From assembly GCA_963773035.1 (NCBI GenBank), contig CAVYZX010000037.1:372001-436000 (forward strand): a stretch of DNA of 64,000 bases, in the 5' to 3' direction. A program made the position numbers and the translations under genes. Position 1 is the stretch's first letter. Each line of letters opens with the position of its first letter. The DNA is from CAVRXZ01 sp963773035. GTDB lineage: Bacteria; Acidobacteriota; Vicinamibacteria; Vicinamibacterales; CAVVIG01. The notes below the pieces were generated by a model that did no database searches, had not been told where the DNA came from, and saw only the letters and a program-made list of their open reading frames with translations. Below, one piece after another: positions 1-9,537 of this stretch.

Positions 1-1171
1 TCAACGATGCAGACATCACGGAACTGAACCTGACGTCGGTCGACTTGCACGAGAATCAACACCAGCTATCAGAGGAGCTGACGGTCTCGCAGCAGAGCGG
101 CCGGTTGACCTGGCTTGGTGGTTTGTTCTTGTTCGACGAGGTCGACCGCCAGCCGACGGCCATTCGACTTGAAGGCCCGGGCCTTCTCAACTTCCTGAGC
201 CCGAAAGTCGACGCGGACTCGCAGGCGGCTTTCGGACAGGCCACTCTCGGCGTCACGAGACGTCTGTCGGTGACAGGCGGGCTGCGCTACACGCGTGAGG
301 GGAAGACGATCGACAACCTCGGACGCACTTTCCACATTCGATCTGCCAACCGTCTTTCTTCCTGGTGCCTTCGCGTACTCAGACGAGATCTCGCACAGCG
401 CCTGGACGCCGAAAGCCGGATTGGAGATCCAGACGGGAAAGCACACGCTCACCTACGTCTCCGCCACCCGAGGGTTCAAAAGCGGAGGCTTCAACTTCAC
501 ATCGCCGGAACCTGGACGCGGATACGCCCCGGAGTGGGCCTGGAGCTACGAGGGCGGTGCGAAGACAAGGGTCGCAGATGGCCGCACGTGGTTGAGCTTC
601 GCGGTTTTTCAGACCGACTACACGAACCTCCAGGTGCAGACATCGATTCGGCCAGGCGTCATCGATATCTCGAATGCTGCTGACGCAACCATCCGGGGAG
701 TTGAGTTCGAAGGGGCGAGCGAACTGACTCGGGCGATCCGCGCAGGCGGACATCTCGCCTGGTTGGATGCGACTTACGATCAATACATCGCGGTGGGTGT
801 AGGCGGTGTGACTGGAGACGTGGCCGGTAACCGGCTGAACAACGCACCGCTCTGGTCGGGACGGCTGTGGCTCGAATGGAGTGGAAAGATCGGCCGGGCG
901 CACGCCTCTTTCGCTTCGTGCGGACTCGAGGTGGCAGAGCACGGTCTTTTTCACGCCGTTCAACGATCGCATCCAATACCAGCCGTCGTATGGGATCGTG
1001 GATCTCACCGCCGATTACGGCCCGAGTCGCAGATGGGGAATTGGAATGTACGTCCGGAATCTGACGAATACTGACTTCATCACGGGGACGTTCAGCTCGC
1101 CGATCCCGGCGATTGGCGGTCGTCCCGGTGAGCCCCGACAGATCGGCGTCCAGTTCACCGTGCGCCGATAG
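1..1171 (+). pseudogene. TonB-dependent receptor, 3' part, frameshifted
   Basis: This is the C-terminal beta-barrel half of an outer-membrane TonB-dependent receptor; the 5' part lies outside the window. The reading frame is open from base 3, then moves to a second frame near 325-340 and a third near 885-900, each shift equal to one extra base. Translation across the three frames gives continuous barrel-like sequence (GLRYTREGKT, then SATRGFKSGGFN, then GMYVRNLTNTDF), ending in IGVQFTVRR just before TAG, a normal terminal beta strand ending in aromatic/basic residues. The motif TRGFKSGGFN is common in the barrel of the CirA/FepA-like receptors. The substrate cannot be told. The shifts may be sequence errors rather than decay. 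Confidence 0.85.
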
Positions 1172-1177
1172 CGTTCA

Positions 1178-2074
1178 ATGGCTGATTTGGTAAGAACGCT
1201 CATTGCGCTCGTCATCCCCGCGATGAACTTCCTGCTGTTGTTCACCGTCGGCCTTGATCTGACGGAGAACGACTTCTCACGTGTGCGCCGTCAGCCCGCT
1301 CTGATCGCGTTGGGCCTCGTCGCGCCGCTCCTCGTTCTGCCGCCAATCGCCGTCGGTCTCATCTGGCTCCTTCAACCTGGTCCGGCTATCGCGGCCAGCC
1401 TGTTGCTGATCGCAGCGTGCCCGATTGGCGGCATCTCCAATGCGTTCACCTACCTTGCGCGGGCCTCGACGGCCTTGTCGGTCACATTGACCGGCCTTTC
1501 ATGCGTGGCGGCCAGCGTCACGATTCCGCTCGTCGGTAAAGCTTTCGAGATCTCGTTGCGGCAGCCATTCGCGTTGTCGGCGCCGCTCTCGACACTCATC
1601 GGACAACTCATTGTCGTCTTAGGTCTCCCAGTCGCACTGGGGATGTGGATACGCCGATCGCGTCCCGGCTTCGCCGAAAAACTCGGCCCGGCCTTGCGTC
1701 CGCTGGCCTTCATCGGCACCGCCATCGTCCTTCTCCTCATCGTTGTCGATGCACCCGTCGCATTCGTGGGTGGGTTGACCACGACTGTTCCGCTGGCGGC
1801 GGCGTTTGTGGTGAGCTCGATAGCGACGGGATGGATAACCGGCGCGCTCGTCACGAAGGATCGCCGCGACCGGTTCACGCTGGCGGCCGAGTTCGGCTCC
1901 CGGAACGTCGGCATCGCCATGGCCATTGCTGTCACGATTCTCGGCCGCGTCGAGTTCGCCTCCTTTGCCGTGATCTACGCGCTCACCGAGATACCGTTGA
2001 TGCTCGCGGCGATCGCGCTGTTCCGGCGCCAGCAGGAGTCCGTAGATGTGCGTCGCGAAACTCAATTGGTGTGA
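1178..2074 (+). CDS. Bile acid:sodium symporter family (BASS) transporter
   Basis: A 298-residue inner-membrane protein with eight to ten hydrophobic segments and almost no soluble domain. The stretch around residues 84-95 (AACPIGGISNAFTYLA) and the later ERAEFGSRNVG-like segment near 235-245 (AAEFGSRNVGIAMAIAV) are typical of the BASS/SBF family, which moves organic anions (bile acids in animals; pantoate, pyruvate or other acids in bacteria) with sodium. The substrate is not predictable here. It starts 7 bases after the receptor stop on the same strand, so the two are probably co-transcribed and the pair may serve uptake of one organic compound across both membranes. It converges on the next gene with a 5-base gap. 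Confidence 0.85.
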   Translation: MADLVRTLIALVIPAMNFLLLFTVGLDLTENDFSRVRRQPALIALGLVAPLLVLPPIAVGLIWLLQPGPAIAASLLLIAACPIGGISNAFTYLARASTALSVTLTGLSCVAASVTIPLVGKAFEISLRQPFALSAPLSTLIGQLIVVLGLPVALGMWIRRSRPGFAEKLGPALRPLAFIGTAIVLLLIVVDAPVAFVGGLTTTVPLAAAFVVSSIATGWITGALVTKDRRDRFTLAAEFGSRNVGIAMAIAVTILGRVEFASFAVIYALTEIPLMLAAIALFRRQQESVDVRRETQLV

Positions 2075-2079
2075 AAGCG

Positions 2080-4067
2080 CTATCTCGCTTTTGGTCGCGC
2101 CAGTCCCAGCTTCGCCATACGCGTCTCGAGCGTCGTCGGTCTGAGCCCGAGGCGCTCCGCCGCGCCGTCACCTCCACGAACGCGCCAGCCGGTGCTTTCC
2201 AGTACAGACCGGATGTGGTCCTTCTCGACATCGCTCAGCTTGAGACTGCGTTTCGCGGGGCCGGACGAAGGGGCGGTTACAGCAATCGTGAGTCTGGGGC
2301 CTGTCGCCACGATCATGGCGCGCTCGACGACGTTTCTGAGCTCGCGTATGTTGCCCGGCCAGGCGTGTCGCTGCAAGGCCGCCATGTTGTCGCGGGGGAT
2401 CTCGTCGATGGGCTTGCCGAAGGCCCGTGAGAACTCCTCGACGAAGCGCCAGACCAGCAGCGGAATGTCGTCGATCCGCTCGCGCAGCGGCGGCACCTGA
2501 ATGGGGAAGACGTTGAGACGGTAGAACAGGTCTTCTCGGAACGAGCCATCGACGATTCGCTGCTCGAGATTGCGATGAGTTGCAGCGATGATCCGCACGT
2601 CGATGCGAATGCCTTTCGGGCTTCCGAGGCGCTCGATCTGTCGTTCCTCGAGCACGCGCAACAACTTGACTTGGATATCCGGTGGCAGGTCGCCGATTTC
2701 ATCGAGGAAGATCGTCGAGCGATCGGCGACCTCGAAGCGCCCGATCTGTCTCACCAGAGCACCGGTGAATGCGCCTTTCTCGCGGCCGAACAACTCGCTC
2801 TCAATCAACGTCGACGGAATTGCCGCGCAGTTGACCCGCACCATCACCCGTCCACGCCTGGCGCTCTGTTCGTGGAGGTGAGTGGCCAGCAACTCTTTGC
2901 CGGTGCCGGTCTCGCCCAGCAGCAGCACGGTCGAGTCGGTGGCGGCCACCTGCTGGACCTGTTCGAGGACACGACGGATAGCTGGGCTCCGACCGATGAT
3001 CGTGCTCGCACCCAGTCGCTCCTGGACTTCCCGCCGGAGGTACACATTCTCCGCTCGCAGCTGATCGCGGACGCGTTCGATTTGGGAGATCGTCTGCCGC
3101 AGGGCGTTGTCGTTTTCGGAACGCGCCAGCACATTGCCAAAGACAGCACCTAGGACGCGCACACGATGAATAGTTTCTGGAGCGTCCACGAGCGTTCCTC
3201 CCTGGTCATGTTGAATCCGAGGGCGCCGACAAGCCGATCAGACATGGACAGGGGCACGATCACCGCGGACCGAGTTCCGTACGACTTCGTAGCTCGCACG
3301 GTCGATGGGATTGGGAATCTCATCGGTTTTGGAAAAGCACAACAGCTGGCCGGAGCGGAGTGTCTCGTGCATCCACGGGAATCGCTTCGTGGGTGCGGTC
3401 ACGACCGGCGACGCGTCGACTCCGGCGCGGTGCCACGAGCTGATCGGAACGAGAGGCTGGTCGGGGTCCCGAAACCTGTAAAAAGCACAGCGATCGACCT
3501 CGAGCCTTTCGCCGATCCGGCGAAGGGCGTCCTCGATGGCTTCGATCAATTGATCGGATGGCACGTTGATGAAGTTGAACGGACAGCTCGGCGATGAGTC
3601 GCTCGAACTCCAACTGGTTCTCGATGGCGAGCCTGGCAGCCTTCTCGAGCTCCCGCCGTGCCGTGATGTCAATCACAGACGACCAGCACGAAAGGACCGT
3701 CGGTCCCCTGTATCGGGTTCAGGCTGATTTCGACGGGGAACTCGGTCCCGTCACGGCGGCGGCCGTACAGGTCGAGGCCGGTGCCCATCGGCCTGGCCTG
3801 AGGCGCTTCTTGAAACCGCTGACGATGTGTCGCATGACGAGTACGCAGAGCGTCGGGCAGGAGGATGTCGACGGGTTGCCCGATCAGCTCCTCACGCGCG
3901 TAGCCGAACTGCCGTTCGAGCTCGTGGTTGACCAGGACGATCGTGCCATCGGTTCCAACCACGAGGACGCCGCTCGGAAGCGACTCGGCGGCGAGCCGAA
4001 AAAGGCTGTCGGATTGAATTCCGGACCGCGGTAGGTTTGTCGCTGATGGACCCTGCGCGCCTGACAC
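2080..4067 (-). CDS. Sigma-54-dependent activator with PAS and GAF domains (frameshifted)
   Basis: An enhancer-binding protein for RNA polymerase carrying sigma-54. Read 5' to 3' on the minus strand it has a PAS domain (4030-3680, with LPSGVLVVGTDGTIVLVNHE), a short coiled linker, a GAF domain (about 3570-3200), a coiled coil, the AAA+ domain with Walker A GETGTGKE, the sigma-54 contact loop GAFTGA and Walker B FLDEIGD, and a Fis-type HTH at the C terminus. The AAA+ and HTH part (2080-3189) is one intact frame. Upstream, the frame changes near 3676 and 3570, again near 3265, and back near 3150; with these undone the protein is a continuous PAS-GAF-AAA-HTH regulator of about 660 residues. GTG start at 4067 is tentative. 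It is a relative of the activator at 43785. Confidence 0.85.
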
Positions 4068-4097
4068 AACCTTAGTCTACTATCTGGATTTCCCGTC

Positions 4098-4706
4098 TCA
4101 TGGCAGGAACCTCACGCGACCGGTCTTCAAGGCGTAGACGGCGCCCACCAGCTTAACCACCCCTTCAGCCATCCTGGCTTTACCTTCGGCGGTCTCGAGC
4201 AGCTGCCGCATCGACCAACGCACGTTTGCCTCCACGGCCGCCTTGATCTGCTTTTGCGGAGCGAGATTAGCGTCTATGTCGCGCAGCCCGGGCAGGATGT
4301 TCTCGAGCAGGAGCGTGATGCGTTCGCGCTCGCGTGCGCCCTGGAACTTCATCGCCAGGGCGGCCTGCACTGCGCCGCAACCTTCGTGACCGAGCACCAC
4401 GAAGAGTGGCGTGTGCAAATGGACCGCCGCGTACTGCAGCGTCCCCATCACCTCAGGTGAGATGATATTACCTGCAACTCGGACGATGAAGAGTTCGCCG
4501 AAGCCGGCGTCGAACACCAGTTCGGGCGGCACGCGCGAGTCGCTGCAACCGATGATTGTCGCGTATGGACGCTGACGCTTGGCAAGCTCCGCCAGGACTT
4601 CCTTTTGCACCGTTGGAAATCGTGCCCGTCCGCGAACGAAGCGTTCGTTCCCCGCGGCGAGCCGCGCAAGCGCGGCGTCGGCAGAAAGTGAATTCGCCGG
4701 ATTCAT
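4098..4706 (-). CDS. Beta-class carbonic anhydrase
   Basis: A 202-residue beta carbonic anhydrase, interconverting CO2 and bicarbonate with a zinc ion. Zinc ligands are visible: Cys in IIGCSDSRVPPE with its catalytic Asp-Arg pair, then His and Cys in VVLGHEGCGAV. The ATG at 4706 is chosen because it overlaps the stop codon of the preceding DUF202 gene as ATGA once one base is removed from a run of three C (4740-4742, plus-strand sense). As the sequence stands, the two genes read through into a single 348-codon frame; I regard that fusion as an artefact. Bacterial beta enzymes of this type often belong to the group next to SulP-like or membrane proteins, but no transporter is adjacent. Confidence 0.9.
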   Translation of the reverse strand: MNPANSLSADAALARLAAGNERFVRGRARFPTVQKEVLAELAKRQRPYATIIGCSDSRVPPELVFDAGFGELFIVRVAGNIISPEVMGTLQYAAVHLHTPLFVVLGHEGCGAVQAALAMKFQGARERERITLLLENILPGLRDIDANLAPQKQIKAAVEANVRWSMRQLLETAEGKARMAEGVVKLVGAVYALKTGRVRFLP

Positions 4707-5144
4707 TGACGCAGGAAGACGAGCACGAAGCCGAGAATGCCCAAGGCCGCAGATCACAGTTGCGACGGCTGCTGCGGTCGATTGTCGAAATGGGCCGTAC
4801 TGTTTGTAATCCTCGTGGAGACCTTTCATCTGGGCCTTGTAGTCAATCAGTGCCCAGAGGAGCGAGCCGACGCCAAGGCCGATCATCACGAGGCCGACAG
4901 CTCGCGGTCCCAAAAGATGGTGGACCTCGGTCGCTCGCTGGCTTTCACGCAGCGCCTGAAAGAACTTGTAGATGGTGAAGCCGAACGAGATCAGCGAGGT
5001 TGCCGTACGGATCCACGCCATGAGGGTCCGATCGAGCGCGGCGACGGTTCGCGTCACGGCAAGGCGAGTCCGATCGTCTGCCAGATCGGTACGCTGGATG
5101 GCCAGTTCCGTCGACGTCGGCGGAGTCTTTGTGTCGCTCGTCAC
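4703..5144 (-). CDS. DUF202 (YidH-type) membrane protein
   Basis: A small inner-membrane protein of unknown function with three predicted membrane spans. The N-terminal half carries the DUF202 signature (DRTLMAWIRTATSLISFGF, an arginine-rich start to the first span). The sequence runs in one frame to about 4741; after removing one G from a G3 run it ends ILGFVLVFLRQ and stops in a TGA that overlaps the carbonic anhydrase ATG. The start is GTG at 5144, 17 bases after the stop of the upstream gene, so the three genes from 5915 to 4098 probably form one transcript. DUF202 next to carbonic anhydrase suggests, but does not prove, a link to membrane or gas homeostasis. Confidence 0.85.
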
Positions 5145-5161
5145 CGTGTGGATGCCTGTCG

Positions 5162-5915
5162 TTACGTCTTCTTCTTATACCCGGCATTGGTGATTTTCAC
5201 TTGAACATTCTTGGCTTTGGCGTCGAGCACCACCTGCTGCGGATAACTCGTGCCGTCGTCCAGCCTGCCAAACGTGACCGCCAATGTCACCACGTCGTCC
5301 TTTGGCTTTTCCACGTATGAGTTGACGTTGTAACTGTTCATCTTATTTGCCGTGGTATCGAATCCCAGGGCCAACGAATCGCCCATCTTGAGATAGTTCT
5401 TGATTGTCAGCGTGACGGCGCCCTGGGCGGCGGGTTGCACCGAGATGTTTCCGGCGGTTTCAGCGGCCTGAATGTTCTGCGGATCGGGCGGCACGTAGTC
5501 CTTGACGAGCGCAGCCACCTTTTCCAGGTAATCTTTCAGATCCTCAACCTTGTTTTCGACGATGTTTTTCTTCACCCGCCCGCCGCGTTGACCTCCGCCC
5601 CGCTGGGGTTGCTGTTGTTGTGGCGGGGCGGCGCCGGACAGTGGCGTCTTCTGCACCTTGCCATCCGCGCCGTAGAAGCATTGCTTCTGTTCCTCTTTCT
5701 TGACCTCTCCCTTCATGCTGACTTGGGTGGTCTCGACCCATGTGTACTGTTTGAGCGTCGCCTGGTTTTGCGCCAAGGATTGCTTGATGGCCGCAACTCG
5801 TGCTTGCTTGTCGGCGGCCGGATCTGGTGCCTGCGCCGTGACGAGCATGCTCGACAGCACGATTGGACGCGATCACGAAGACGTGGAAGGTTGAATCGTT
5901 TGGTCGTCGTTCCAT
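5162..5915 (-). CDS. Secreted protein of unknown function
   Basis: A probable periplasmic or exported protein of about 250 residues. The long open frame starts at GTG 5860, but moving one base near 5866-5870 joins it to an ATG at 5915 and produces a normal signal peptide: basic start MERRPNDSTFH, a hydrophobic core VFVIASIVLSSMLV and a cleavable TAQA. I prefer that start. The mature part has an early helical segment (KQSLAQNQATLKQYTWVETT), a Gln/Gly/Pro-rich linker (about residues 95-110) and a C-terminal beta-rich domain with a regular LTIKNYLKMGDSLALGFD stretch. I do not recognise a catalytic motif. It leads the DUF202/carbonic anhydrase transcript. Confidence 0.75.
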
Positions 5916-6092
5916 GTATTTCTCCTCTCGCGGGCTGCTCGATAACCCACACTGATTCTAATCGCCGTGCCGCCCCAAACACGCAGCCTTTTGGACGATT
6001 GGTTCCGTCTTGGAGATAAGTGCCGCACAGGCGGCGGGCCCACAGGGATCAGTGGCCCGTCGGTCACGAGGATCGTGACCGAGCGAGCCGGG

Positions 6093-7806
6093 CTATTTCT
6101 GTTCCTTGACCTCAAGGCCTCCGGTGATGCCTTGAACCTGGTGGCCGGTCTGGATGGCCCTCATCTTGGCTATCTCTGCAGGCGTGGCGACCTTCGGATC
6201 GACGTTGGCTTGCGCGCAGGTGAAGCCGCGCAACGTGCACTCTGACGTCGTGTGCATGATGCCGCGCTCCTTCATGAGGCGCGACATCAGTTCTACGGCT
6301 TCTTCGTGGATGATGACGGCGTTGTTAGGCACGAACGTACCGACGCCAATCGCGTAGTCGACGGGCATCAGCGGTTCGACACTTGCTCCAAAGGCGCCGT
6401 CGTTCTTTTTACCCAAGTCGTAGGCTCCCAAATCGGCGCCCACATCCACCAGGTACTGAATGATCTTGGTGTCGCCCATGTTGCCCGCGACCATCAGCGG
6501 TGTGATTCCATAGTCGTCGGCTTGATTGACATCAGCGCCTCGCTCGACGAGCAGCTTCACGACTTCGAGGCGTTCTGCGGCAGATTTGCCTTTGCTGTAG
6601 CCCTGGATGAACCCGAGTCCCGCGGCAGCTTCGACCATCGTCTCTCCGTCCTTCGAGACCACACTTGGATCGGCGCCGTACGATAGAAGAAGCTTGGTCA
6701 GCTCCAGATCGGCCGAGAAGGCGGCCCGCATCAGTGCCGTGGCGAACACAATCCGCGGCGAGCCGGCACGCATGCGCGCCCGTGGCGTGTTATTGACCAC
6801 GGCGTTCGGCTTTGCTCCAGCGTCGAGCAGCTTCTTGATCAGCGGCAGGGGATCCGCGGTGACCATCCAAGGAAAGTTCGGCGCCGTCTCCATGTTCCGT
6901 CGATCCACGGCCCAGAACAGCGGCGTGAAGCCCTGAGCATCCGCCTTGTTCACATTCGACTTGCTGTCGACGAGAAACGACGCCAGCTCGTAGTTGCCAT
7001 TGAAGATGGCCACCCCGAGGGCATCCTTCCCGTCGCCGGCGATGGCGTTCACGTCGGCGCCGGCGGCCAGGAGGGGCCGCGCCGATTCGACGTCGCCTTC
7101 GCGGGCGGCGAACATCAACGGCGTCATCAAGCCGCTGGCAAATTCCTCAGGTACTTGATCGGATTTCGTGGCCGTGGGAGTCCGGCCTTCGAACCCTCTG
7201 CCGTTCGCGGCCGGAACGAAATTGGATCGGGCGCTGACGTCTGCGCCGTGTTCGAGAAGCACTTTGACGGCGGCCGGGTGATGCTCCGATGCCGCCCACA
7301 TCAACGCCGTAGTGCCGCCCCAGGTTTCCGCTCGCGTTGACGTTGGCTCCGCGCTCGAGCAGCAGAGTAATCGCGTCGGTCTTTCCCGAGCGGGCTGCCA
7401 TCATCAGCGCGGTATCGCCCGACGGAGTCAGTGGTGTATTCGGGTTGGCGCCGGCTTTGATGAGCCTGTCGAGCATGACGGCGTTCCCGTTCAGTGCGGC
7501 CAACTGCAGCGGCGTGACGCCTTCACGATTGGCGGCCGTTACGTTCGCGCCCGCGGCAATCAGCAACTCCGCGCTGTCGAGGTCGTCCAACCGCACGGCC
7601 CAATGGAGCGCCGTCGTGCCGTCTGGTTGTGATGCGTTGACGTCTACCTTCTGGCGCAGCAACTGACGAACGACATCCCGGTTCTGCTTCATGGCCGCAT
7701 CGGCAAGCTCGCTGCCGGCGGCGATGGCGTTGACGACCGAAAGCAGCAGGACCGCCCAACACGCGAGAATGCATCGTAGAGACATGTGAACGCTCCGCTC
7801 GATCAT
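6093..7806 (-). CDS. Exported ankyrin-repeat protein (frameshifted)
   Basis: A protein of about 570 residues made of ankyrin repeats behind a signal peptide (MSLRCILACWAVLLLSVVNAIAA). At least eight repeats can be read, with consensus pieces such as GTTALHWAVRLDDLDSAELL, GDTALMMAARSGKTDAITLL and GITPLMVAGNMGDTKIIQYL. Ankyrin repeats bind protein partners; the partner is unknown. The frame breaks at a run of four C (7318-7321, plus sense): dropping one base restores GGTTALMWAASEHHPAA. The ATG at 7806 overlaps the stop of the upstream gene (ATGA), favouring translational coupling; a second ATG at 7785 is possible. It ends the DUF1592/DUF1552 cluster, where ankyrin proteins recur in related genomes. 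Confidence 0.88.
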
Positions 7807-8591
7807 CGATGGTTCTTGACGTTCTGCAGATTCGCCGGTGCGCCGGTGTAATCGTCCAAGGCAAGGGTCTTGGCGTCGCCGTCGACGATGACCTTCGTCG
7901 TGAGCGACGTCTTTCCTTCGCCAGAGCCCGTGGAGTTCATCCGCATCTCGATCAGCGTGAACTCGTAGTCGGTGGCAGGCGCTGTGGCCGAAGCCAGCTG
8001 GCCTGAGGACGTCGCGGGCGCCGGTGTCCACGCCGGCAGGTATGCGCCCAGGCGGCGATCCGTTGCGAGGATGATCCGTTCACCGCCATCTGGCAACGGC
8101 GCGTGGTACGCGTACTTGATCGAGTAGCCGGTGATCCCGCTCGTCCAGACATAACCGATGGTCGGAGCTTTCCCGATTGCGGCCGTCAGCGCGGCGATTG
8201 GACTGAGTGGAGCGGTCGCCGCGCCGCGCCCTCGCCCGCGACCTCCGCGTCCGGAGCCGCCACGCCCTCCGCGCGCCGCCGCATCTCCTCCAGCCGCCGC
8301 TGGCGGAGGCGCGCCGCTCGACGCGGAGCCTGCGACCGGTGGAGCAGAAGGGGGTGGCGGTGGGTTCAGCGCAGCGACGACGAGGCGCCGTTCCTCCTCG
8401 GTAGACCAGCGAAGAACGTTGATTTGGATCGGATTTCCCGGCTGGCCGACGTTCGCGGACGCAGCCGTCAGAGTCACCCCATCCGTTCTCGAGGTTTGTT
8501 CCGGTTGACCGCTTCGTCCCTGCGCGCCTGTTGATATCGAGAACGAGGCGAGCAGCAGGCCAAGAGTGATTAACGTATCGATCCGCGTCAT
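7803..8591 (-). CDS. Gly/Pro-rich secreted protein of unknown function
   Basis: A 262-residue protein with a signal peptide (MTRIDTLITLGLLLASFSIS, cleavage near STGAQG). The middle (residues about 75-125) is low-complexity: a proline run, then Ala/Gly, then alternating Arg-Gly (GGRGGSGRGGRGRGRG). Flanking it are two ordered parts: an N-terminal one with INVLRWSTEEERRLVVAAL and a C-terminal one with IGYVWTSGITGYSIKYAYHAP and EFTLIEMRMNSTGSGEGKTS. The C-terminal part resembles secreted proteins that are found next to cytochrome/DUF1552 genes in Acidobacteriota, but no function is known to me. It is coupled to the ankyrin gene by a 4-base overlap and follows the cytochrome c gene. Confidence 0.8.
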   Translation of the reverse strand: MTRIDTLITLGLLLASFSISTGAQGRSGQPEQTSRTDGVTLTAASANVGQPGNPIQINVLRWSTEEERRLVVAALNPPPPPSAPPVAGSASSGAPPPAAAGGDAAARGGRGGSGRGGRGRGRGAATAPLSPIAALTAAIGKAPTIGYVWTSGITGYSIKYAYHAPLPDGGERIILATDRRLGAYLPAWTPAPATSSGQLASATAPATDYEFTLIEMRMNSTGSGEGKTSLTTKVIVDGDAKTLALDDYTGAPANLQNVKNHR

Positions 8592-8599
8592 CTTCCATT

Positions 8600-8760
8600 C
8601 ACTGGCGGTGGGGCCCTCCAGCCTTCGCTCGGGTCCGATCCTCCCCGAGCTACGGCGGACCCGCCGTAGCCTTGGCGAAGGCGGGCACCCCCGCCCTTCC
8701 GGCCTCTCCCGCCCTTCCAGCCTTTCCCGCCCTTCCTGCCCCTCCAGCGCGTCCCGCCCA
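8600..8760. repeat. Hairpin and pyrimidine-rich intergenic repeat
   Basis: The gap between the cytochrome c and secreted-protein genes holds a perfect inverted repeat CTACGGCG-GACC-CGCCGTAG (8651-8670), a flanking CCTTCGC/GCGAAGG pair, and then about 75 bases of C/T-rich near-repeats built on CCCGCCCTTCC (8690-8760). A purine-rich relative of the second part occurs after the response regulator at 33485. This looks like a dispersed, REP-like genomic element rather than a gene. Confidence 0.6.
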
Positions 8761-9336
8761 CTACTGATTCGGATTCGTCCCCTTCGTGCGTCCCAGCCAC
8801 TCCACCAGGCGTTCCAGTTCCTCGTCGGTCAGCTTCGCTCCGCGCTGCCTCATGTCGAGCGCGACGACCCGCCATCGATCGGGGCTGTATCTTGCGTCGT
8901 TCACTCGATCGACGCCGTGGCACGACGTGCACGCACCTCGGACGAGCGTCTGCGCCTCATCGTCGCTGAAATACGTCGTGATTTGCGGAGGGATGTACGC
9001 GCGCGGGAAGGGCTTCGAGGTTGGGCCGAATTTCGTGACCAGCCAATCGAGAAGCACGCCGCGGTCCTGGTCGGAAATCGAGACGTTCAGACCGCCGTGC
9101 TTGGTGTCGATGAGTGAGCTCCACCCCGACCGGTCGAGGGCGTTGTAGGCGTAATCATCGATCCCGTGGCATGCAGTGCAGTTCTTGAAAATGATCTGCC
9201 GGACCGAACCCTTTGGCGTTTCGACCTGCGGTCGCGTCGGCTTTTCCAGGAATTGACCTGAAATCGACGCCACCGTCATGGCCATGACGACCATCCCCGC
9301 CGAAGACTGCGCGATGAACCTCAGTGTCCGTCTCAT
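8761..9336 (-). CDS. Exported c-type cytochrome, two haem-binding motifs
   Basis: A 191-residue protein with an N-terminal signal/anchor (FIAQSSAGMVVMAMTVASIS) and two CXXCH haem motifs, CTACH near residue 54 and CTSCH near residue 137. Each motif sits in a short cytochrome c-like fold, so the protein is a two-domain periplasmic electron carrier. The C terminus carries the usual helix LTDEELERLVEWLG. It lies downstream of DUF1552 and DUF1592 genes, and DUF1592 itself has haem-type CXXCH motifs, so the cluster probably hands electrons to or from this cytochrome. Donor and acceptor are unknown. Confidence 0.88.
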   Translation of the reverse strand: MRRTLRFIAQSSAGMVVMAMTVASISGQFLEKPTRPQVETPKGSVRQIIFKNCTACHGIDDYAYNALDRSGWSSLIDTKHGGLNVSISDQDRGVLLDWLVTKFGPTSKPFPRAYIPPQITTYFSDDEAQTLVRGACTSCHGVDRVNDARYSPDRWRVVALDMRQRGAKLTDEELERLVEWLGRTKGTNPNQ

Positions 9337-9359
9337 TCGTCGACCTTGCGTCGAGGCGC

Positions 9360-9490
9360 CGCGCGTAGCTTCCGGCTAAAGCCGGAAGCCACATCCGCGC
9401 CTCGGCCGGAAGCCACCTTCGCGGTCCTCCGCATCCTTCGTTGTCTTCCGCATCCTGTGTAGCTTCCGGCTTTAGCCGGAAGCCACCTCC
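9360..9490. repeat. Paired palindromic repeat (REP-like)
   Basis: Two copies of a 28-base unit, TAGCTTCCGGCTAAAGCCGG at 9365 and its variant with TTTA at 9461, each a near-perfect hairpin of TTCCGGC and GCCGGAA, separated by about 95 bases of C-rich sequence with a third half-copy (GGCCGGAAGCCAC). They occupy the 200-base gap between the DUF1552 and cytochrome c genes. Their form fits REP/BIME-type elements; they could fold in mRNA and affect expression between the two genes. Confidence 0.65.
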
Positions 9491-9537
9491 GCGCCGTTGC
9501 TCCGTGTCCCCCATGTCCTCAGAGGTAGCTAGGTTTT

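Noticed and set aside
4098..5144. Real DUF202-carbonic anhydrase fusion protein
   Set aside because: One extra base in a C run explains it, and correction yields a normal DUF202 end plus an ATGA overlap.
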